Origin: Larix kaempferi
Taxonomy: Eukaryota > Streptophyta > Pinopsida > Pinales > Pinaceae
Length of the DNA: 64,000 nucleotides
NCBI GenBank assembly: GCA_027924585.1
Contig: BSBM01002118.1
Location: 248,001-312,000 of the forward strand
Direction of reading: 5' to 3'
Positions 48,901 to 63,800 of this stretch are shown here, piece by piece. Position numbers and translations under genes: made by a program. The notes beneath the pieces were generated by a model. That model did no database searches. It was not told where the DNA came from and saw only the letters and a program-made list of their open reading frames with translations. The stretch's first letter is position 1. Every line of letters starts with the position of its first letter.

Positions 48901-51556
48901 GAGTTTCGAATTTGACCAACTTCTCGGAATTGAAAATTGAGCATAGATTTGGATGTCCCATTGGTAGACAAATGCGCACGCAAACTTTCGTGATGTTCCG
49001 AGCTATTTTCTCACTTCTTAAGCCTAAGTCTAGCGAAAACGCACGGTCGAGTTTCGAATTTGACCAACTTCTCGGAATTAAAAATTGAGCATAGATTTGG
49101 ATGTCCCGTTGGTAGACAAATGCGCACGCCAACTTTCGTGACGTTCCGAGCTATTTTCACACCCTTTAAGCCCAGGTCTAGCGAAAACGCACGATCGAGT
49201 TTCAACTTTGACCAACTTCTCGGAATTGAAATTTGAGAATAGTTTTGAATGTCCCATTGGTAGACAAGCGTCCAGACCAACTTTCGTGACGTTCCGAGCT
49301 ATTTTCTCCCCCTTTAAGCCTAAGTCTAGCGAAAACACACCGTCGAGTTTCGGATTTGACCAACTTCTCGGAATTGAAAATTGAGCATAGATTTGGATGT
49401 CCCGTTGGTAGACAAATGCGCACGCCAACTTTCGTGACGTTCCGAGCTATTTTCTCACCCTTTAAGCCTAAGTCTAGCGAAAATGCACGGTCGATTTTCA
49501 ACTTTGACCAACTTCTTGGAATTTAAATTTACGAATAGATTTCGATGTCACATTGGTAGACGAACGTCCACGCCAACTTTCGTGGCGTTCCGAGCTATTT
49601 TCTCACCCTTTTAGCCTAAGTCTAGCGAAAATGCACGGTCGATTTTTAACTTTGACTAGCTTCTCGGAATTTAAATTTGAGAATGGATTTGGATGTCACA
49701 TTGGTAGACGAGCGTCCACACCAACTTTCGTGACGTTCCAAGCTATTTTCACACCCTTTAAGCCCAAGTCTAGCGAAAAAGCACGATCGAGTTTCAACTT
49801 TGACCAACTTCTCGGAATTGAAATTTGAGAATAGTTTTTGATGTCCCATTGGTAGACAAGCGTCCACACCAACTTTCATGACGTTCCGAGCTGTTTTCTC
49901 CCCCTTTAAGCCCAAGTCTAGCGAAAACGCACGGTCGAGTTTCGAATTTGACCAACTTCTCGGAATTAAAAATTGAGCATAGATTTGGATGTCCCGTTGG
50001 TAGACAAATGCGCACGCCAACTTTCGTGACATTCCGAGCTATTTTCTCCCCCTTTAAGCCCAAGTCTAGCGAAAATGCACGGTCGATTTTCAACTTTGAC
50101 CAACTTCTCGGAATTTAAATTTGAGAATGGATTTGGATGTCACATTGGTAGACGAGCGTCCACGCCAGCTTTCGTGACGTTCCGAGCTATTTTCACACCC
50201 TTTAAGCCCAAGGCTAGCGAAAATGTACGGCCGAATTTCGAATTTGACCAACTTCTCTTAATTGAAGAATGGATTTGGATGTCACATTGGTAGACGAGCG
50301 TCCACACCAACTTTCATGACGTTCCGAGATATTTTCTCACCCTTTACGCCTAAGTCTAGCGAAAATGCACGGTCGATTTTCAACTTTGACCAACTTCTCG
50401 GAATTTAAATTTGAGAATAGTTTTGGATGTCCCATTGGTAGACAAGCATCCACACCAACTTTCGTGACGTTCCAAGCTATTTTCTCCTCTACCGAAAACG
50501 TACGGTCGAGTTTCAACTTTCACCAACTTCTCGTAATTGAAGATTGAGCATAGTTTTGGATGTCCCATTTGTAGACATTTGCGCACAACAACTTTCGTGA
50601 GATTCCGAGCTAATTTCACACCCTTTAAGCCCAAGTCTAGCGAAAACGCACGGTCGATTTTCAACTTTGACGAACTTTTCAGAATATAAATTTGAGAATA
50701 GATTTGGATGTCACATTGGTAGACAAGCGTCCACACCAATTTTCGTGACGTTCCGAGCTATTTTCTCCCCCTTTAAGCCCAAGTCAAGCGAAAACGCACG
50801 GTCGAGTTTCGAATTTGACTAACTTCTCGGAATTGAAAATTGAGCATAGATTTGGATGTCCCGTTGGTAGATAAGTGCACACGCCAACTTTCGTGACGTT
50901 CCGAGCTATTTTCTTCCCCTTTAAGCCCAACTCTAGAGAAAACGCACAATCGTGTTTCGGCTTTGACCTACTTCTCGGAAATGAAAATCGAGAATAGATT
51001 TGGATGTCCCATTTCTAGACATGCGTGCACAGCAACTTTTGTGACGTTACGAGCTAATTTTACACCCTTTAAGCTCAAGTCTAGCGAAAACGCACGGTGG
51101 CGTTTCGGCTTTGACCAACTCCTTGGAATTGAAATTTGAGAATAGATTTGGATGTCCCATTGGTAGACAAGTGCGCACGGCAAGTTTCGTGACGTTCCCA
51201 GCTATTTTATCGCCCTTTAATCCCAAGCCTAGCGAAAACGCACGGTTGAGTTTCGAATTTGACCAACTTGTCGGAATTAAAAATTGAGCATAGATTTGGA
51301 TGTCCCGTTGGTAGACAAATGCGCACGCCAACTTTCGTCCCATTACGAGCTAATTTCACACCCTTTAAGCTCAAGTCGAGCGAAAACGCACGGTCGAGTT
51401 TCGAATTTGACCAACTTCTCAGAATTGAAAATTGAGCATAGATTTGGATGTCCCGTTGGTAGACAAATGCACACACCAACTTCCGTGACGTTCCGAGCTA
51501 TTTTCTCACCCTTTAAGTCTAAGTCTAGTGAAAACGCACGGTCGAGTTTCGAATTT
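45954..51556 (+). repeat. 38-monomer HOR, copy 2 (5603 bp)
   Basis: Full-length copy: 38 x 148 minus 15 and 6 bp in the two short monomers. It begins at the A monomer that follows GTCTAGTGAAAACGCACGG. Confidence 0.9.
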
Positions 51557-54500
51557 GACCAACTTCTCGGAATTGAAAATTGAGCATAGATTTGGATGTC
51601 CCGTTGGTAGACAAATGCGCACGCCAAGTTTCGTAACATTCCGAGCTATTTTCTCACCCATTAAGCTCAAGTCTAGCGAAAATGCACGGTCGATTTTCAA
51701 CTTTGACCTACTTCTCGGAATTGAAATATGAGAATAGATTTGGATGTCACATTGGTAGACGAGCGTCCACGCCAACTTTCGTGACGTTCCGAGCTATTTT
51801 CTCCCCCTTTAAGCCCAAGCGTAGCGAAAACGTACGGTCGAGTTACGACTTTCACCAACTTCTCGAAATTGAAATATGAGAATAGATTTGGATGTCCCAT
51901 TAGAAGACAAGCGTCCACACCAACTTTCATGACGTTCCGAGCTATTTTCACCCCCTTTAAGCCCAAGTATAGCGAAAACGCACGATCCAATTTCAACTTT
52001 GACCAACTTCTCGGAATTGAAATTTGAGAATAGTTTTGGATGTCCCATTGGTAGACAAGCGTCCACACAAACTTTCGTGACGTTTCAAGCTATTTTCTCC
52101 CCCTTTAAGCCCAATTCTAGCGAAAACGCACGATCGAGTTTCAACTTTGACCAACTTCTCGGAATTGAAATTTGAGAATAGTTTTTGATGTCCCATTGGT
52201 AGACAAGCGTCCACACCAACTTTCATGACGTTCCGAGCTGTTTTCTCCCCCTTTAAGCCCAAGTCTAGCGAAAACGCACGGTCGAGTTTCAAATTTGACC
52301 AACTTCTCGGAATTAAAAATTGAGCATAGATTTGGATGTCCCGTTGGTAGACGTATGCGCACACCAACTTTCGTGACGTTCCGAGCTATTTTATCCCCTT
52401 TAAAGGCCAAGTCTAGCGAAAACGCACGGTCGAGTTTAAAATTCGACCAACTTCTCGGAATTGAAAATTGAGCATAGATTTCGATGTCCCGTTGGTAGAC
52501 AAATGCGCACGCAAACTTTCCTGACGTTCCGAGCTATTTTCTCACACTTTAAGCCTAAGTCTAGCGAAAACGCACGGTCGAGCTTCGAATTTGACCAACT
52601 TCTCGGAATTAAAAATTGAGCATAGATTTGGATGTCCCGTTGGTAGACAAATGCGCACACCAACTTTCGTGACGTTCCGAGCTATTTTCTCACCCTTTAA
52701 GCCTAAGTCTAGCGAAAACTCACGGTCGAGTTTCAACTTTGACCAACTTCTCAGAATATAAATTTGAGAATAGATTTGGATGTCACATTGGTAGACGAGC
52801 GTCCACGCCAACTTTCATGACGTTCCGAGCTATTTTCACACCCTTTAAGCCCAAGTCTAGCGAAAACGCACGATCGAGTTTCAACTTTGACCAACTTCTC
52901 AGAATTGAAATTTGAGAATAGTTTTGGATGTCCCATTGGTAGACAAGCGTCCACACCAACTTTCGTGACGATCCGAGCTGTTTTCTCCCCCTTTAAGCCC
53001 AAGTCTAGCGAAAACGCACAGTCGAGTTTCGAATTGGACCAACTTCTCGGAATTAAAAATTGAGGATAGATTTGGATGTCTCGTTGGTAGACAAATGCGC
53101 ACGCCAACTTTCGTCACATTACTAGCTAATTTCACACCCTTTAAGCTCAAGTCGAGCGAAAACGCACGGTCGAGTTTCAAATTTGACCAACTTCTCGGAA
53201 TTGAAAATTGAGCATAGATTTGGATGTCCCGTTGGTAGACAAATGCGCACACCAACTTTCGTGACGTTCCGAGCTATTTTCTCACCCTTTAAGCCTAATT
53301 CTAGCGAAAACGAATGGTCGAGTTTCGAATTTGACCAACTTCTCGGAATTAAAAATTGAGCATAGATTTGGATGTCCCGTTGGTAGACAAATGCGCATGC
53401 CAACTTTCGTCACATTACGAGCTAATTTCACACCCTTTAAGCTCAAGTCGAGTGAAAACGCACGGTCGAGTTTCGAATTTGACCAACTTCTCGGAATTGA
53501 AAATTGAGCATAGATTTGGGTGTCCTATTGGTAGACAAATGCGCACACCCAACTTTCGTGACGTTCCGAGCTATTTTCTCGCCCTTTAAGCCTAAGTCTA
53601 GCGAAAACACACGGTCAAGTTTCGAATTTGACCAACTTCTCGGAATTGAAATATGAGAATAGATTTGGATGTCCCGTTGGTAGACAAATGCGCACGCCAA
53701 CTTTCGTGACATTCCGAGCTATTTTCTCACCCTTTAAGCCCACGTCTAGCGAAAATGCACGATCGAGTTTCGACTTTGACCAACTTCTCTGAATTGAAAT
53801 TTGACAATAGTTTTGGATGTCGCATTGGTAGACGAGCGTCCACGCCAACTTTCGTGACGTTCCGAGCTATTTTCTCACCCTTTAAGCCCAAGTCTAGCGA
53901 AAACGCACGATCGAGTTTCAACTTTGATTAACTTCTCTTAATTGAAATTTGAGAATAGTTTTGGATGTCCCACTGGTAGACAAGCGTCCACACCAACTTT
54001 CGTGACATTCCGAGCTATTTTCTCCCCCTTTAAGCCCAAGCCTAGCGAAAACGCACGGTCGAGTTTCGAATTTGACCAACTTCTCGGAATTGAAAATTGA
54101 GCATAGATTTGGATGTCCCATTGGTAGACAAATGCGCACGCAAACTTTCGTGATGTTCCGAGCTATTTTCTCACTTCTTAAGCCTAAGTCTAGCGAAAAC
54201 GCACGGTCGAGTTTCGAATTTGACCAACTTCTCGGAATTAAAAATTGAGCATAGATTTGGATGTCCCGTTGGTAGACAAATGCGCACGCCAACTTTCGTG
54301 ACATTCCGAGCTATTTTCACACCCTTTAAGCCCAGGTCTAGCGAAAACGCACGATCGAGTTTCAACTTTGACCAACTTCTCGGAATTGAAATTTGAGAAT
54401 AGTTTTGAATGTCCCATTGGTAGACAAGCGTCCACACCAACTTTCGTGACGTTCCGAGCTATTTTCTCCCCCTTTAAGCCTAAGTCTAGCGAAAACACAC

Positions 54501-55233
54501 CGTCGAGTTTCGGATTTGACCAACTTCTCGAAATTGAAAATTGAGCATAGATTTGGATGTCCCGTTGGTAGACAAATGCGCACGCCAACTTTCGTGACGT
54601 TCCGAGCTATTTTCTCACCCTTTAAGCCTAAGTCTAGCGAAAATGCACGGTCGATTTTCAACTTTGACCAACTTCTTGGAATTTAAATTTACGAATAGAT
54701 TTCGATGTCACATTGGTAGACGAACGTCCACGCCAACTTTCGTGGCGTTCCGAGCTATTTTCTCACCCTTTAAGCCTAAGTCTAGCGAAAATGCACGGTC
54801 GATTTTTAACTTTGACTAGCTTCTCGGAATTTAAATTTGAGAATGGATTTGGATGTCACATTGGTAGACGAGCGTCCACACCAACTTTCGTGACGTTCCG
54901 AGCTATTTTCACACCCTTTAAGCCCAAGTCTAGCGAAAACGCACGATCGAGTTTCAACTTTGACCAACTTCTCGGAATTGAAATTTGAGAATAGTTTTTG
55001 ATGTCCCATTGGTAGACAAGCGTCCACACCAACTTTCATGACGTTCCGAGCTGTTTTCTCCCCGTTTAAGCCCAAGTCTAGCGAAAACGCACGGTCGAGT
55101 TTCGAATTTGACCAACTTCTCGGAATTAAAAATTGAGCATAGATTTGGATGTCCCGTTGGTAGACAAATGCGCACGCCAACTTTCGTGACATTCCGAGCT
55201 ATTTTCTCCCCCTTTAAGCCCAAGTCTAGCGAA
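51557..55233 (+). repeat. 38-monomer HOR, copy 3 (partial)
   Basis: Follows copy 2 in register to about 53.7 kb, then lacks three monomers (the offset falls from 5603 to 5160). The type C-D pair is lost, and GACATTCCGAGC...AAGCCCACGTCTAGCG is joined directly. It diverges at about 55234, where the array enters the block shared with 33.4 kb. Confidence 0.85.
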
Positions 55234-58200
55234 AACGCACGATCGAGTTTCAAGTTTGACCAACTTCTCGGAATTGAAATTTGAGAATAGTTTTGCATGT
55301 CCCATTGGTAGACAAGCGTCCACACCAACTTTCGTGACGTTCCGATCTATTTTCACACCCTTTAAGCCCAAGTCTAGCGAAAACGCTCGATCGAGTTTCA
55401 ACTTTGACCAACTTCTCGGAATTGAAATTTGAGAATAGTTTTGGATGTCCCATTGGTAGACAAGCGTCCACACCAACTTTCGTGACGTTCCGAGCTATTT
55501 TATCCCCCTTTAAGGCCAAGTCTAGCGAAAACGCACGGTCGAGTTTCAAATTCGACCAACTTCTCAGAATTGAAAATTGAGCATAGATTTGGATGTCTCG
55601 TTGGTAGACAAATGCGCACGCCAACTTTCCTGACGTTCCGAGCTGTTTTCTCACCCTTTAAGCCTAAGTCTAGCGAAAACGCAAGGTCGAGTTTCGAATT
55701 TGACCAACTTCTCGGAATTGAAAATTGAGCATAGATTTGGATGTCCCGTTGGTAGACAAATGCGCACGCCAACTTTCGTGACATTCCGAGCTATTTTCTC
55801 ACCCTTTAAGCCCATGTCTAGCGAAAATGCACGGTCGGTTTTCAACTTTGACCAACTTCTCGGAATATAAATTTGAGAATAGATTTGGATGTCACATTGG
55901 TAGACGAGCGTCCACGCCAACTTTCGTGACGTTCCGAGCCATTTTCTCCGCCTTTAAGCCCAAGTGTAGCGAAAACGTATGGTCGAGTTACGACTTTCAC
56001 CAACTTCTCCGAATTGAAAATTGAGCATAGATTTGGATGTCCCATTTGTAGACATTCGCGCACAACTACTTTCGTCACATTACGAGCTAATGTAACACCC
56101 TTTAAGCTCAAGTCTAGCGAAAACGCATGGTGGCATTTCAACTTTGACCAACTTCTCGGAATTGAAATATGAGAATAGATTTGGATGTCCCATTGGTAGA
56201 CAAGTACGCACGCCAACTTTCGTGACGTTCGGAGCTATTTTCCTACCCTTTAAGCCCAAGTCTAGCGAAAATGCACGATCGAGTTTCAACTTTGACCAAC
56301 TTCTCTGAATTAAAATTTGACAATAGTTTTGGATGTCCCATTGGTAGACAAGCGTCCACACCAACTTCGTGACGTTTCGAGCTATTTTCTCCCCCTTTAA
56401 GCCCAAGTCTAGCGAAAACGCACGTTCGAGTTTCGAATTTGAGCAACTTCTCGGAATTGAAAATTGAGCATAGATTTGGATGTCCCGTTGGTAGACAAAT
56501 GCGCACGCCAACTTTCATGACGTTCCGAGCTATTTTCTCACGCTTTAAGCCTAAGTCTAGCGAAAATGCACGGTCGATTTTCAACTTTGACCAACTTCTC
56601 AGAATTCAAATTTGAGAATGGATTTGGATGTCCCGTTGGTAGATAAGTGTGCACGCCAACTTTCGTGACGTTCCGAGCTATTTTTCCACCCTTTAAGCCC
56701 AAGTCTATCGAAAATGCACGACCGAGTTTCAACTTTGACCAACTTCTCTGAATTAAAATTTGACAATAGTTTTGGATGTCCCATTGGTAGACAAGCGTCC
56801 ACACCAACTTTCGTGACGTTCCGAGCTATTTTCTCCCCATTTAAGCCCAAGTCTAGCGAAAACGACCAACTTCTCAGAATTGAAAATTGAGCATAGATTT
56901 GGATGTCCCGTTGGTAGACAAATGTGCACGCCAACTTTCGTGACGTTCCGAGCTATTTTCTTCCCCTTTAAGCCCAAATCTAGTGAGAACGCACGGTCAA
57001 GTTTCGAATTTGACCAACTTCTCGGAATTGAAAATTGAGCATAGATTTGGATGTCCCGTTGGTAGACAAATGCGCACACCAACTTTCATGACGTTCCGAG
57101 ATATTTTCTCACCCTTTACGCCTAAGTCTAGCGAAAATGCACGGTCGATTTTCAACTTTGACCAACTTCCCGGAATTTAAATTTGAGAATGGATTTGGAT
57201 GTCACATTGGTAGACGAGCGTCCACGCCAGCTTTCGTGACGTTCCGAGCTATTTTCACACCCTTTAAGCCCAAGGCTAGCGAAAATGTACGGCCGAATTT
57301 CGAATTTGACCAACTTCTCTTAATTGAAGAATGGATTTGGATGTCACATTGGTAGACGAGCGTCCACACCAACTTTCATGACGTTCCGAGATATTTTCTC
57401 ACCCTTTACGCCTAAGTCTAGCGAAAATGCACGGTCGATTTTCAACTTTGACCAACTTCTCGGAATTTAAATTTGAGAATAGTTTTTGGATGTCCCATTG
57501 GTAGACAAGCATCCACACCAACTTTCGTGACGTTCCAAGCTATTTTCTCCTCTACCGAAAATGTACGGTCGAGTTTCAACTTTCACCAACTTCTCGTAAT
57601 TGAAGATTGAGCATAGTTTTGGATGTCCCATTTGTAGACATTTGCGCACAACAACTTTCGTGAGATTCCGAGCTAATTTCACACCCTTTAAGCCCAAGTC
57701 TAGCGAAAACGCACGGTCGATTTTCAACTTTGACGAACTTTTCAGAATATAAATTTGAGAATAGATTTGGATGTCACATTGGTAGACAAGCGTCCACACC
57801 AATTTTCGTGACGTTCCGAGCTATTTTCTCCCCCTTTAAGCCCAAGTCAAGCGAAAACGCACGGTCGAGTTTCGAATTTGACTAACTTCTCGGAATTGAA
57901 AATTGAGCATAGATTTGGATGTCCCGTTGGTAGATAAGTGCACACGCCAACTTTCGTGACGTTCCGAGCTATTTTCTTCCCCTTTAAGCCCAACTCTAGA
58001 GAAAACGCACAATCGTGTTTCGGCTTTGACCTACTTCTCGGAAATGAAAATCGAGAATAGATTTGGATGTCCCATTTCTAGACATGCGTGCACAGCAACT
58101 TTTGTGACGTTACGAGCTAATTTTACACCCTTTAAGCTCAAGTCTAGCGAAAACGCACGGTGGCGTTTCGGCTTTGACCAACTCCTTGGAATTGAAATTT

Positions 58201-60885
58201 GAGAATAGATTTGGATGTCCCATTGGTAGACAAGTGCGCACGCCAAGTTTCGTGACGTTCCCAGCTATTTTATCGCCGTTTACGCCCAAGCCTAGCGAAA
58301 ACGCACGGTTGAGTTTCGAATTTGACCAACTTCTCGGAATTAAAAATTGAGCATAGATTTGGATGTCCCGTTGGTAGACAAATGCGCACGCCAACTTTCG
58401 TCCCATTACGAGCTAATTTCACACCCTTTAAGCTCAAGTCGAGCGAAAACGCACGGTCGAGTTTTGAATTTGACCAACTTCTCAGAATTGAAAATTGAGC
58501 ATAGATTTGGATGTCCCGTTGGTAGACAAATGCACACACCAACTTCCGTGACGTTCCGAGCTATTTTCTCACCCTTTAAGTCTAAGTCTAGTGAAAACGC
58601 ACGGTCGAGTTTCGAATTTGACCAACTTCTCGGAATTGAAAATTGAGCATAGATTTGGATGTCCCGTTGGTAGACAAATGCGCACGCCAAGTTTCGTAAC
58701 ATTCCGAGCTATTTTCTCACCCGTTAAGCTCAAGTCTAGCGAAAATGCACGGTCGATTTTCAACTTTGACCTACTTCTCGGAATTGAAATATGAGAATAG
58801 ATTTGGATGTCACATTGGTAGACGATCGTCCACGCCAACTTTCGTGACGTTCCGAGCTATTTTCTCCCCCTTTAAGCCCAAGCGTAGCGAAAACGTACGG
58901 TCGAGTTACGACTTTCACCAACTTCTCGAAATTGAAATATGAGAATAGATTTGGATGTCCCATTAGAAGACAAGCGTCCACACCAACTTTCATGACGTTC
59001 CGAGCTATTTTCTCCCCCTTTAAGCCCAAGTCTAGCGAAAACGCACGATCCAATTTCAACTTTGACCAACTTCTCGGAATTGAAATTTGAGAATAGTTTT
59101 GGATGTCCCATTGGTAGACAAGCGTCCACACAAACTTTCGTGACGTTTCAAGCTATTTTCTCCCCCTTTAAGCCCAATTCTAGCGAAAACGCACGATCGA
59201 GTTTCAACTTTGACCAACTTCTCGGAATTGAAATTTGAGAATAGTTTTTGATGTCCCATTGGTAGACAATCGTCCACACCAACTTTCATGACGTTCCGAG
59301 CTGTTTTCTCCCCCTTTAAGCCCAAGTCTAGCGAAAACGCACGGTCGAGTTCGAATTTGACCAACTTCTCGGAATTAAAAATTGAGCATAGATTTGGATG
59401 TACCGTTGGTAGACGTATGCGCACACCAACTTTCGTGACGTTCCGAGCTATTTTCTCCCCCTTAAAGGCCAAGTCTAGCGAAAACGCGACGGTCGAGTTT
59501 CAAATTCGACCAACTTCTCGGAATTGAAAATTGAGCATAGATTTCGATGTCCCGTTGGTAGACAAATGCGCACGCCAACTTTTCTGACGTTCCGAGCTAT
59601 TTTCTCACACTTTAAGCCTAAGTCTAGCGAAAACGCACGATCGAGCTTCGAATTTGACCAACTTCTCGGAATTAAAAATTGAGCATAGATTTGGATGTCC
59701 CGTTGGTAGACAAATGCGCACACCAACTTTCGTGACGTTCCGAGCTATTTTCTCACCCTTTAAGCCTAAGTCTAGCGAAAACTCACGGTCGAGTTTCAAC
59801 TTTGACCAACTTCTCAGAATATAAATTTGAGAATAGATTTGGATGTCACATTGGTAGACGAGCGTCCACGCCAACTTTCATGACGTTCCGAGCTATTTTC
59901 ACACCCTTTAAGCCCAAGTCTAGCGAAAACGCACGATCGAGTTTCAACTTTGACCAACTTCTCAGAATTGAAATTTGAGAATAGTTTTGGATGTCCCATT
60001 GGTAGACAAGCGTCCACACCAACTTTCGTGACGATCCGAGCTGTTTTCTCCCCCTTTAAGCCCAAGTCTAGCAAAAACGCACAGTCGAGTTTCGAATTGG
60101 ACCAACTTCTCGGAATTAAAAATTGAGGATAGATTTGGATGTCTCGTTGGTAGACAAATGCGCACGCCAACTTTCGTCACATTACTAGCTAATTTCACAC
60201 CCTTTAAGCTCAAGTCGAGCGAAAACGCACGGTCGAGTTTCAAATTTGACCAACTTCTCGGAATTGAAAATTGAGCATAGATTTGGATGTCCCGTTGGTA
60301 GACAAATGCGCACACCAACTTTCGTGACGTTCCGAGCTATTTTCTCACCCTTTAAGCCTAATTCTAGCGAAAACGAATGGTCGAGTTTCGAATTTGACCA
60401 ACTTCTCGGAATTAAAAATTGAGCATAGATTTGGATGTCCCGTTGGTAGACAAATGCGCACGCCAACTTTCGTCACATTACGAGCTAATTTCACACCCTT
60501 TAAGCTCAAGTCGAGCGAAAACGCACGGTCGAGTTTCGAATTTGACCAACTTCTCGAAATTGAAAATTGAGCATAGATTTGGATGTCCTATTGGTAGACA
60601 AATGCGCACACCAACTTTCGTGACGTTCCGAGCTATTTTCTCGCCCTTTAAGCCTAAGTCTAGCGAAAACACACGGTCAAGTTTCGAATTTGACCAACTT
60701 CTCGGAATTGAAATATGAGAATAGATTTGGATGTCCCGTTGGTAGACAAATGCGCACGCCAACTTTCGTGACATTCCCAGCTATTTTCTCACCCTTTAAG
60801 CCCATGTCTAGCGAAAATGCACGGTCGATTTTCAACTTTGACCAACTTCTCGGAATATAAATTTGAGAATAGATTTGGATGTCAC
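55110..60885 (+). repeat. Segmental copy B of a ~5.6-kb block
   Basis: Counterpart of 33320-38940, without the dense 1-bp indels of the first part of copy A. It therefore serves as the clean version of that sequence. It overlaps the first 21-monomer HOR. Confidence 0.82.
57732..60839 (+). repeat. 21-monomer HOR, copy 1 (3108 bp)
   Basis: Exactly 21 x 148 bp. It is repeated directly by 60840-63951. The junction at about 60.85-60.89 kb joins a type C start (GAATATAAATTTGAG) to the ACAAGCGTCCACACCAATTTTCG monomer, through sequence common to both. Confidence 0.87.
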
Positions 60886-63800
60886 ATTGGTAGACAAGCG
60901 TCCACACCAATTTTCGTGACGTTCCGAGCTATTTTCTCCCCCTTTAAGCCCAAGTCAAGCGAAAACGCGACGGTCGAGTTTCGAATTTGACTAACTTCTC
61001 GGAATTGAAAATTGAGCATAGATTTGGATGTCCCGTTGGTAGATAAGTGCACACGCCAACTTTCGTGACGTTCCGAGCTATTTTCTTCCCCTTTAAGCCC
61101 AACTCTAGAGAAAACGCACAATCGTGTTTCGGCTTTGACCTACTTCTCGGAAATGAAAATCGAGAATAGATTTGGATGTCCCATTTCTAGACATGCGTGC
61201 ACAGCAACTTTTGTGACGTTACGAGCTAATTTTACACCCTTTAAGCTCAAGTCTAGCGAAAACGCACGGTGGCGTTTCGGCTTTGACCAACTCCTTGGAA
61301 TTGAAATTTGAGAATAGATTTGGATGTCCCATTGGTAGACAAGTGCGCACGCCAAGTTTCGTGACGTTCCCAGCTATTTTATCGCCGTTTACGCCCAAGC
61401 CTAGCGAAAACGCACGGTTGAGTTTCGAATTTGACCAACTTGTCGGAATTAAAAATTGAGCATAGATTTGGATGTCCCGTTGGTAGACAAATGCGCACGC
61501 CAACTTTCGTCCCATTACGAGCTAATTTCACACCCTTTAAGCTCAAGTCGAGCGAAAACGCACGGTCGAGTTTTGAATTTGACCAACTTCTCAGAATTGA
61601 AAATTGAGCATAGATTTGGATGTCCCGTTGGTAGACAAATGCACACACCAACTTCCGTGACGTTCCGAGCTATTTTCTCACCCTTTAAGTCTAAGTCTAG
61701 TGAAAACGCACGGTCGAGTTTCAAATTTGACCAACTTCTCGGAATTGAAAATTGAGCATAGATTTGGATGTCCCGTTGGTAGACAAATGCGCACGCCAAG
61801 TTTCGTAACATTCCGAGCTATTTTCTCACCCGTTAAGCTCAAGTCTAGCGAAAATGCACGGTCGATTTTCAACTTTGACCTACTTCTCGGAATTGAAATA
61901 TGAGAATAGATTTGGATGTCACATTGGTAGACGATCGTCCACGCCAACTTTCGTGACGTTCCGAGCTATTTTCTCCCCCTTTAAGCCCAAGCGTAGCGAA
62001 AACGTACGGTCGAGTTACGACTTTCACCAACTTCTCGAAATTGAAATATGAGAATAGATTTGGATGTCCCATTAGAAGACAAGCGTCCACACCAACTTTC
62101 ATGACGTTCCGAGCTATTTTCTCCCCCTTTAAGCCCAAGTCTAGCGAAAACGCACGATCCAATTTCAACTTTGACCAACTTCTCGGAATTGAAATTTGAG
62201 AATAGTTTTGGATGTCCCATTGGTAGACAAGCGTCCACACAAACTTTCGTGACGTTTCAAGCTATTTTCTCCCCCTTTAAGCCCAATTCTAGCGAAAACG
62301 CGACGATCGAGTTTCAACTTTGACCAACTTCTCGGAATTGAAATTTGAGAATAGTTTTTGATGTCCCATTGGTAGACAATCGTCCACACCAACTTTCATG
62401 ACGTTCCGAGCTGTTTTCTCCCCCTTTAAGCCCAAGTCTAGCGAAAACGCTACGGTCGAGTTTCGAATTTGACCAACTTCTCGGAATTGAAAATTGAGCA
62501 TAGATTTGGATGTACCGTTGGTAGACGTATGCGCACACCAACTTTCGTGACGTTCCGAGCTATTTTCTCCCCCTTAAAGGCCAAGTCTAGCGAAAACGCA
62601 CGGTCGAGTTTCAAATTCGACCAACTTCTCGGAATTGAAAATTGAGCATAGATTTCGATGTCCCGTTGGTAGACAAATGCGCACGCCAACTTTCCTGACG
62701 TTCCGAGCTATTTTCTCACACTTTAAGCCTAAGTCTAGCGAAAACGCACGATCGAGCTTCGAATTTGACCAACTTCTCGGAATTAAAAATTGAGCATAGA
62801 TTTGGATGTCCCGTTGGTAGACAAATGTGCACACCAACTTTCGTGACGTTCCGAGCTATTTTCTCACCCTTTAAGCCTAAGTCTAGCGAAAACTCACGGT
62901 CGAGTTTCAACTTTGACCAACTTCTCAGAATATAAATTTGAGAATAGATTTGGATGTCACATTGGTAGACGAGCGTCCACGCCAACTTTCATGACGTTCC
63001 GAGCTATTTTCACACCCTTTAAGCCCAAGTCTAGCGAAAACGCACGATCGAGTTTCAACTTTGACCAACTTCTCAGAATTGAAATTTGAGAATAGTTTTG
63101 GATGTCCCATTGGTAGACAAGCGTCCACACCAACTTTCGTGACGATCCGAGCTGTTTTCTCCCCCTTTAAGCCCAAGTCTAGCAAAAACGCACAGTCGAG
63201 TTTCGAATTGGACCAACTTCTCGGAATTAAAAATTGAGGATAGATTTGGATGTCTCGTGGTAGACAAATGCGCACGCCAACTTTCGTCACATTACTAGCT
63301 AATTTCACACCCTTTAAGCTCAAGTCGAGCGAAAACGCACGGTCGAGTTTCAAATTTGACCAACTTCTCGGAATTGAAAATTGAGCATAGATTTGGATGT
63401 CCCGTTGGTAGACAAATGCGCACACCAACTTTCGTGACGTTCCGAGCTATTTTCTCACCCTTTAAGCCTAATTCTAGCGAAAACGAATGGTCGAGTTTCG
63501 AATTTGACCAACTTCTCGGAATTAAAAATTGAGCATAGATTTGGATGTCCCGTTGGTAGACAAATGCGCACGCCAACTTTCGTCACATTACGAGCTAATT
63601 TTCACACCCTTTAAGCTCAAGTCGAGCGAAAACGCGACGGTCGAGTTTTCGAATTTGACCAACTTCTCGAAATTGAAAATTGAGCATAGATTTGGATGTC
63701 CTATTGGTAGACAAATGCGCACACCAACTTTCGTGACGTTCCGAGCTATTTCTCGCCCTTTAAGCCTAAGTCTAGCGAAAACACACGGTCAAGTTTCGAA

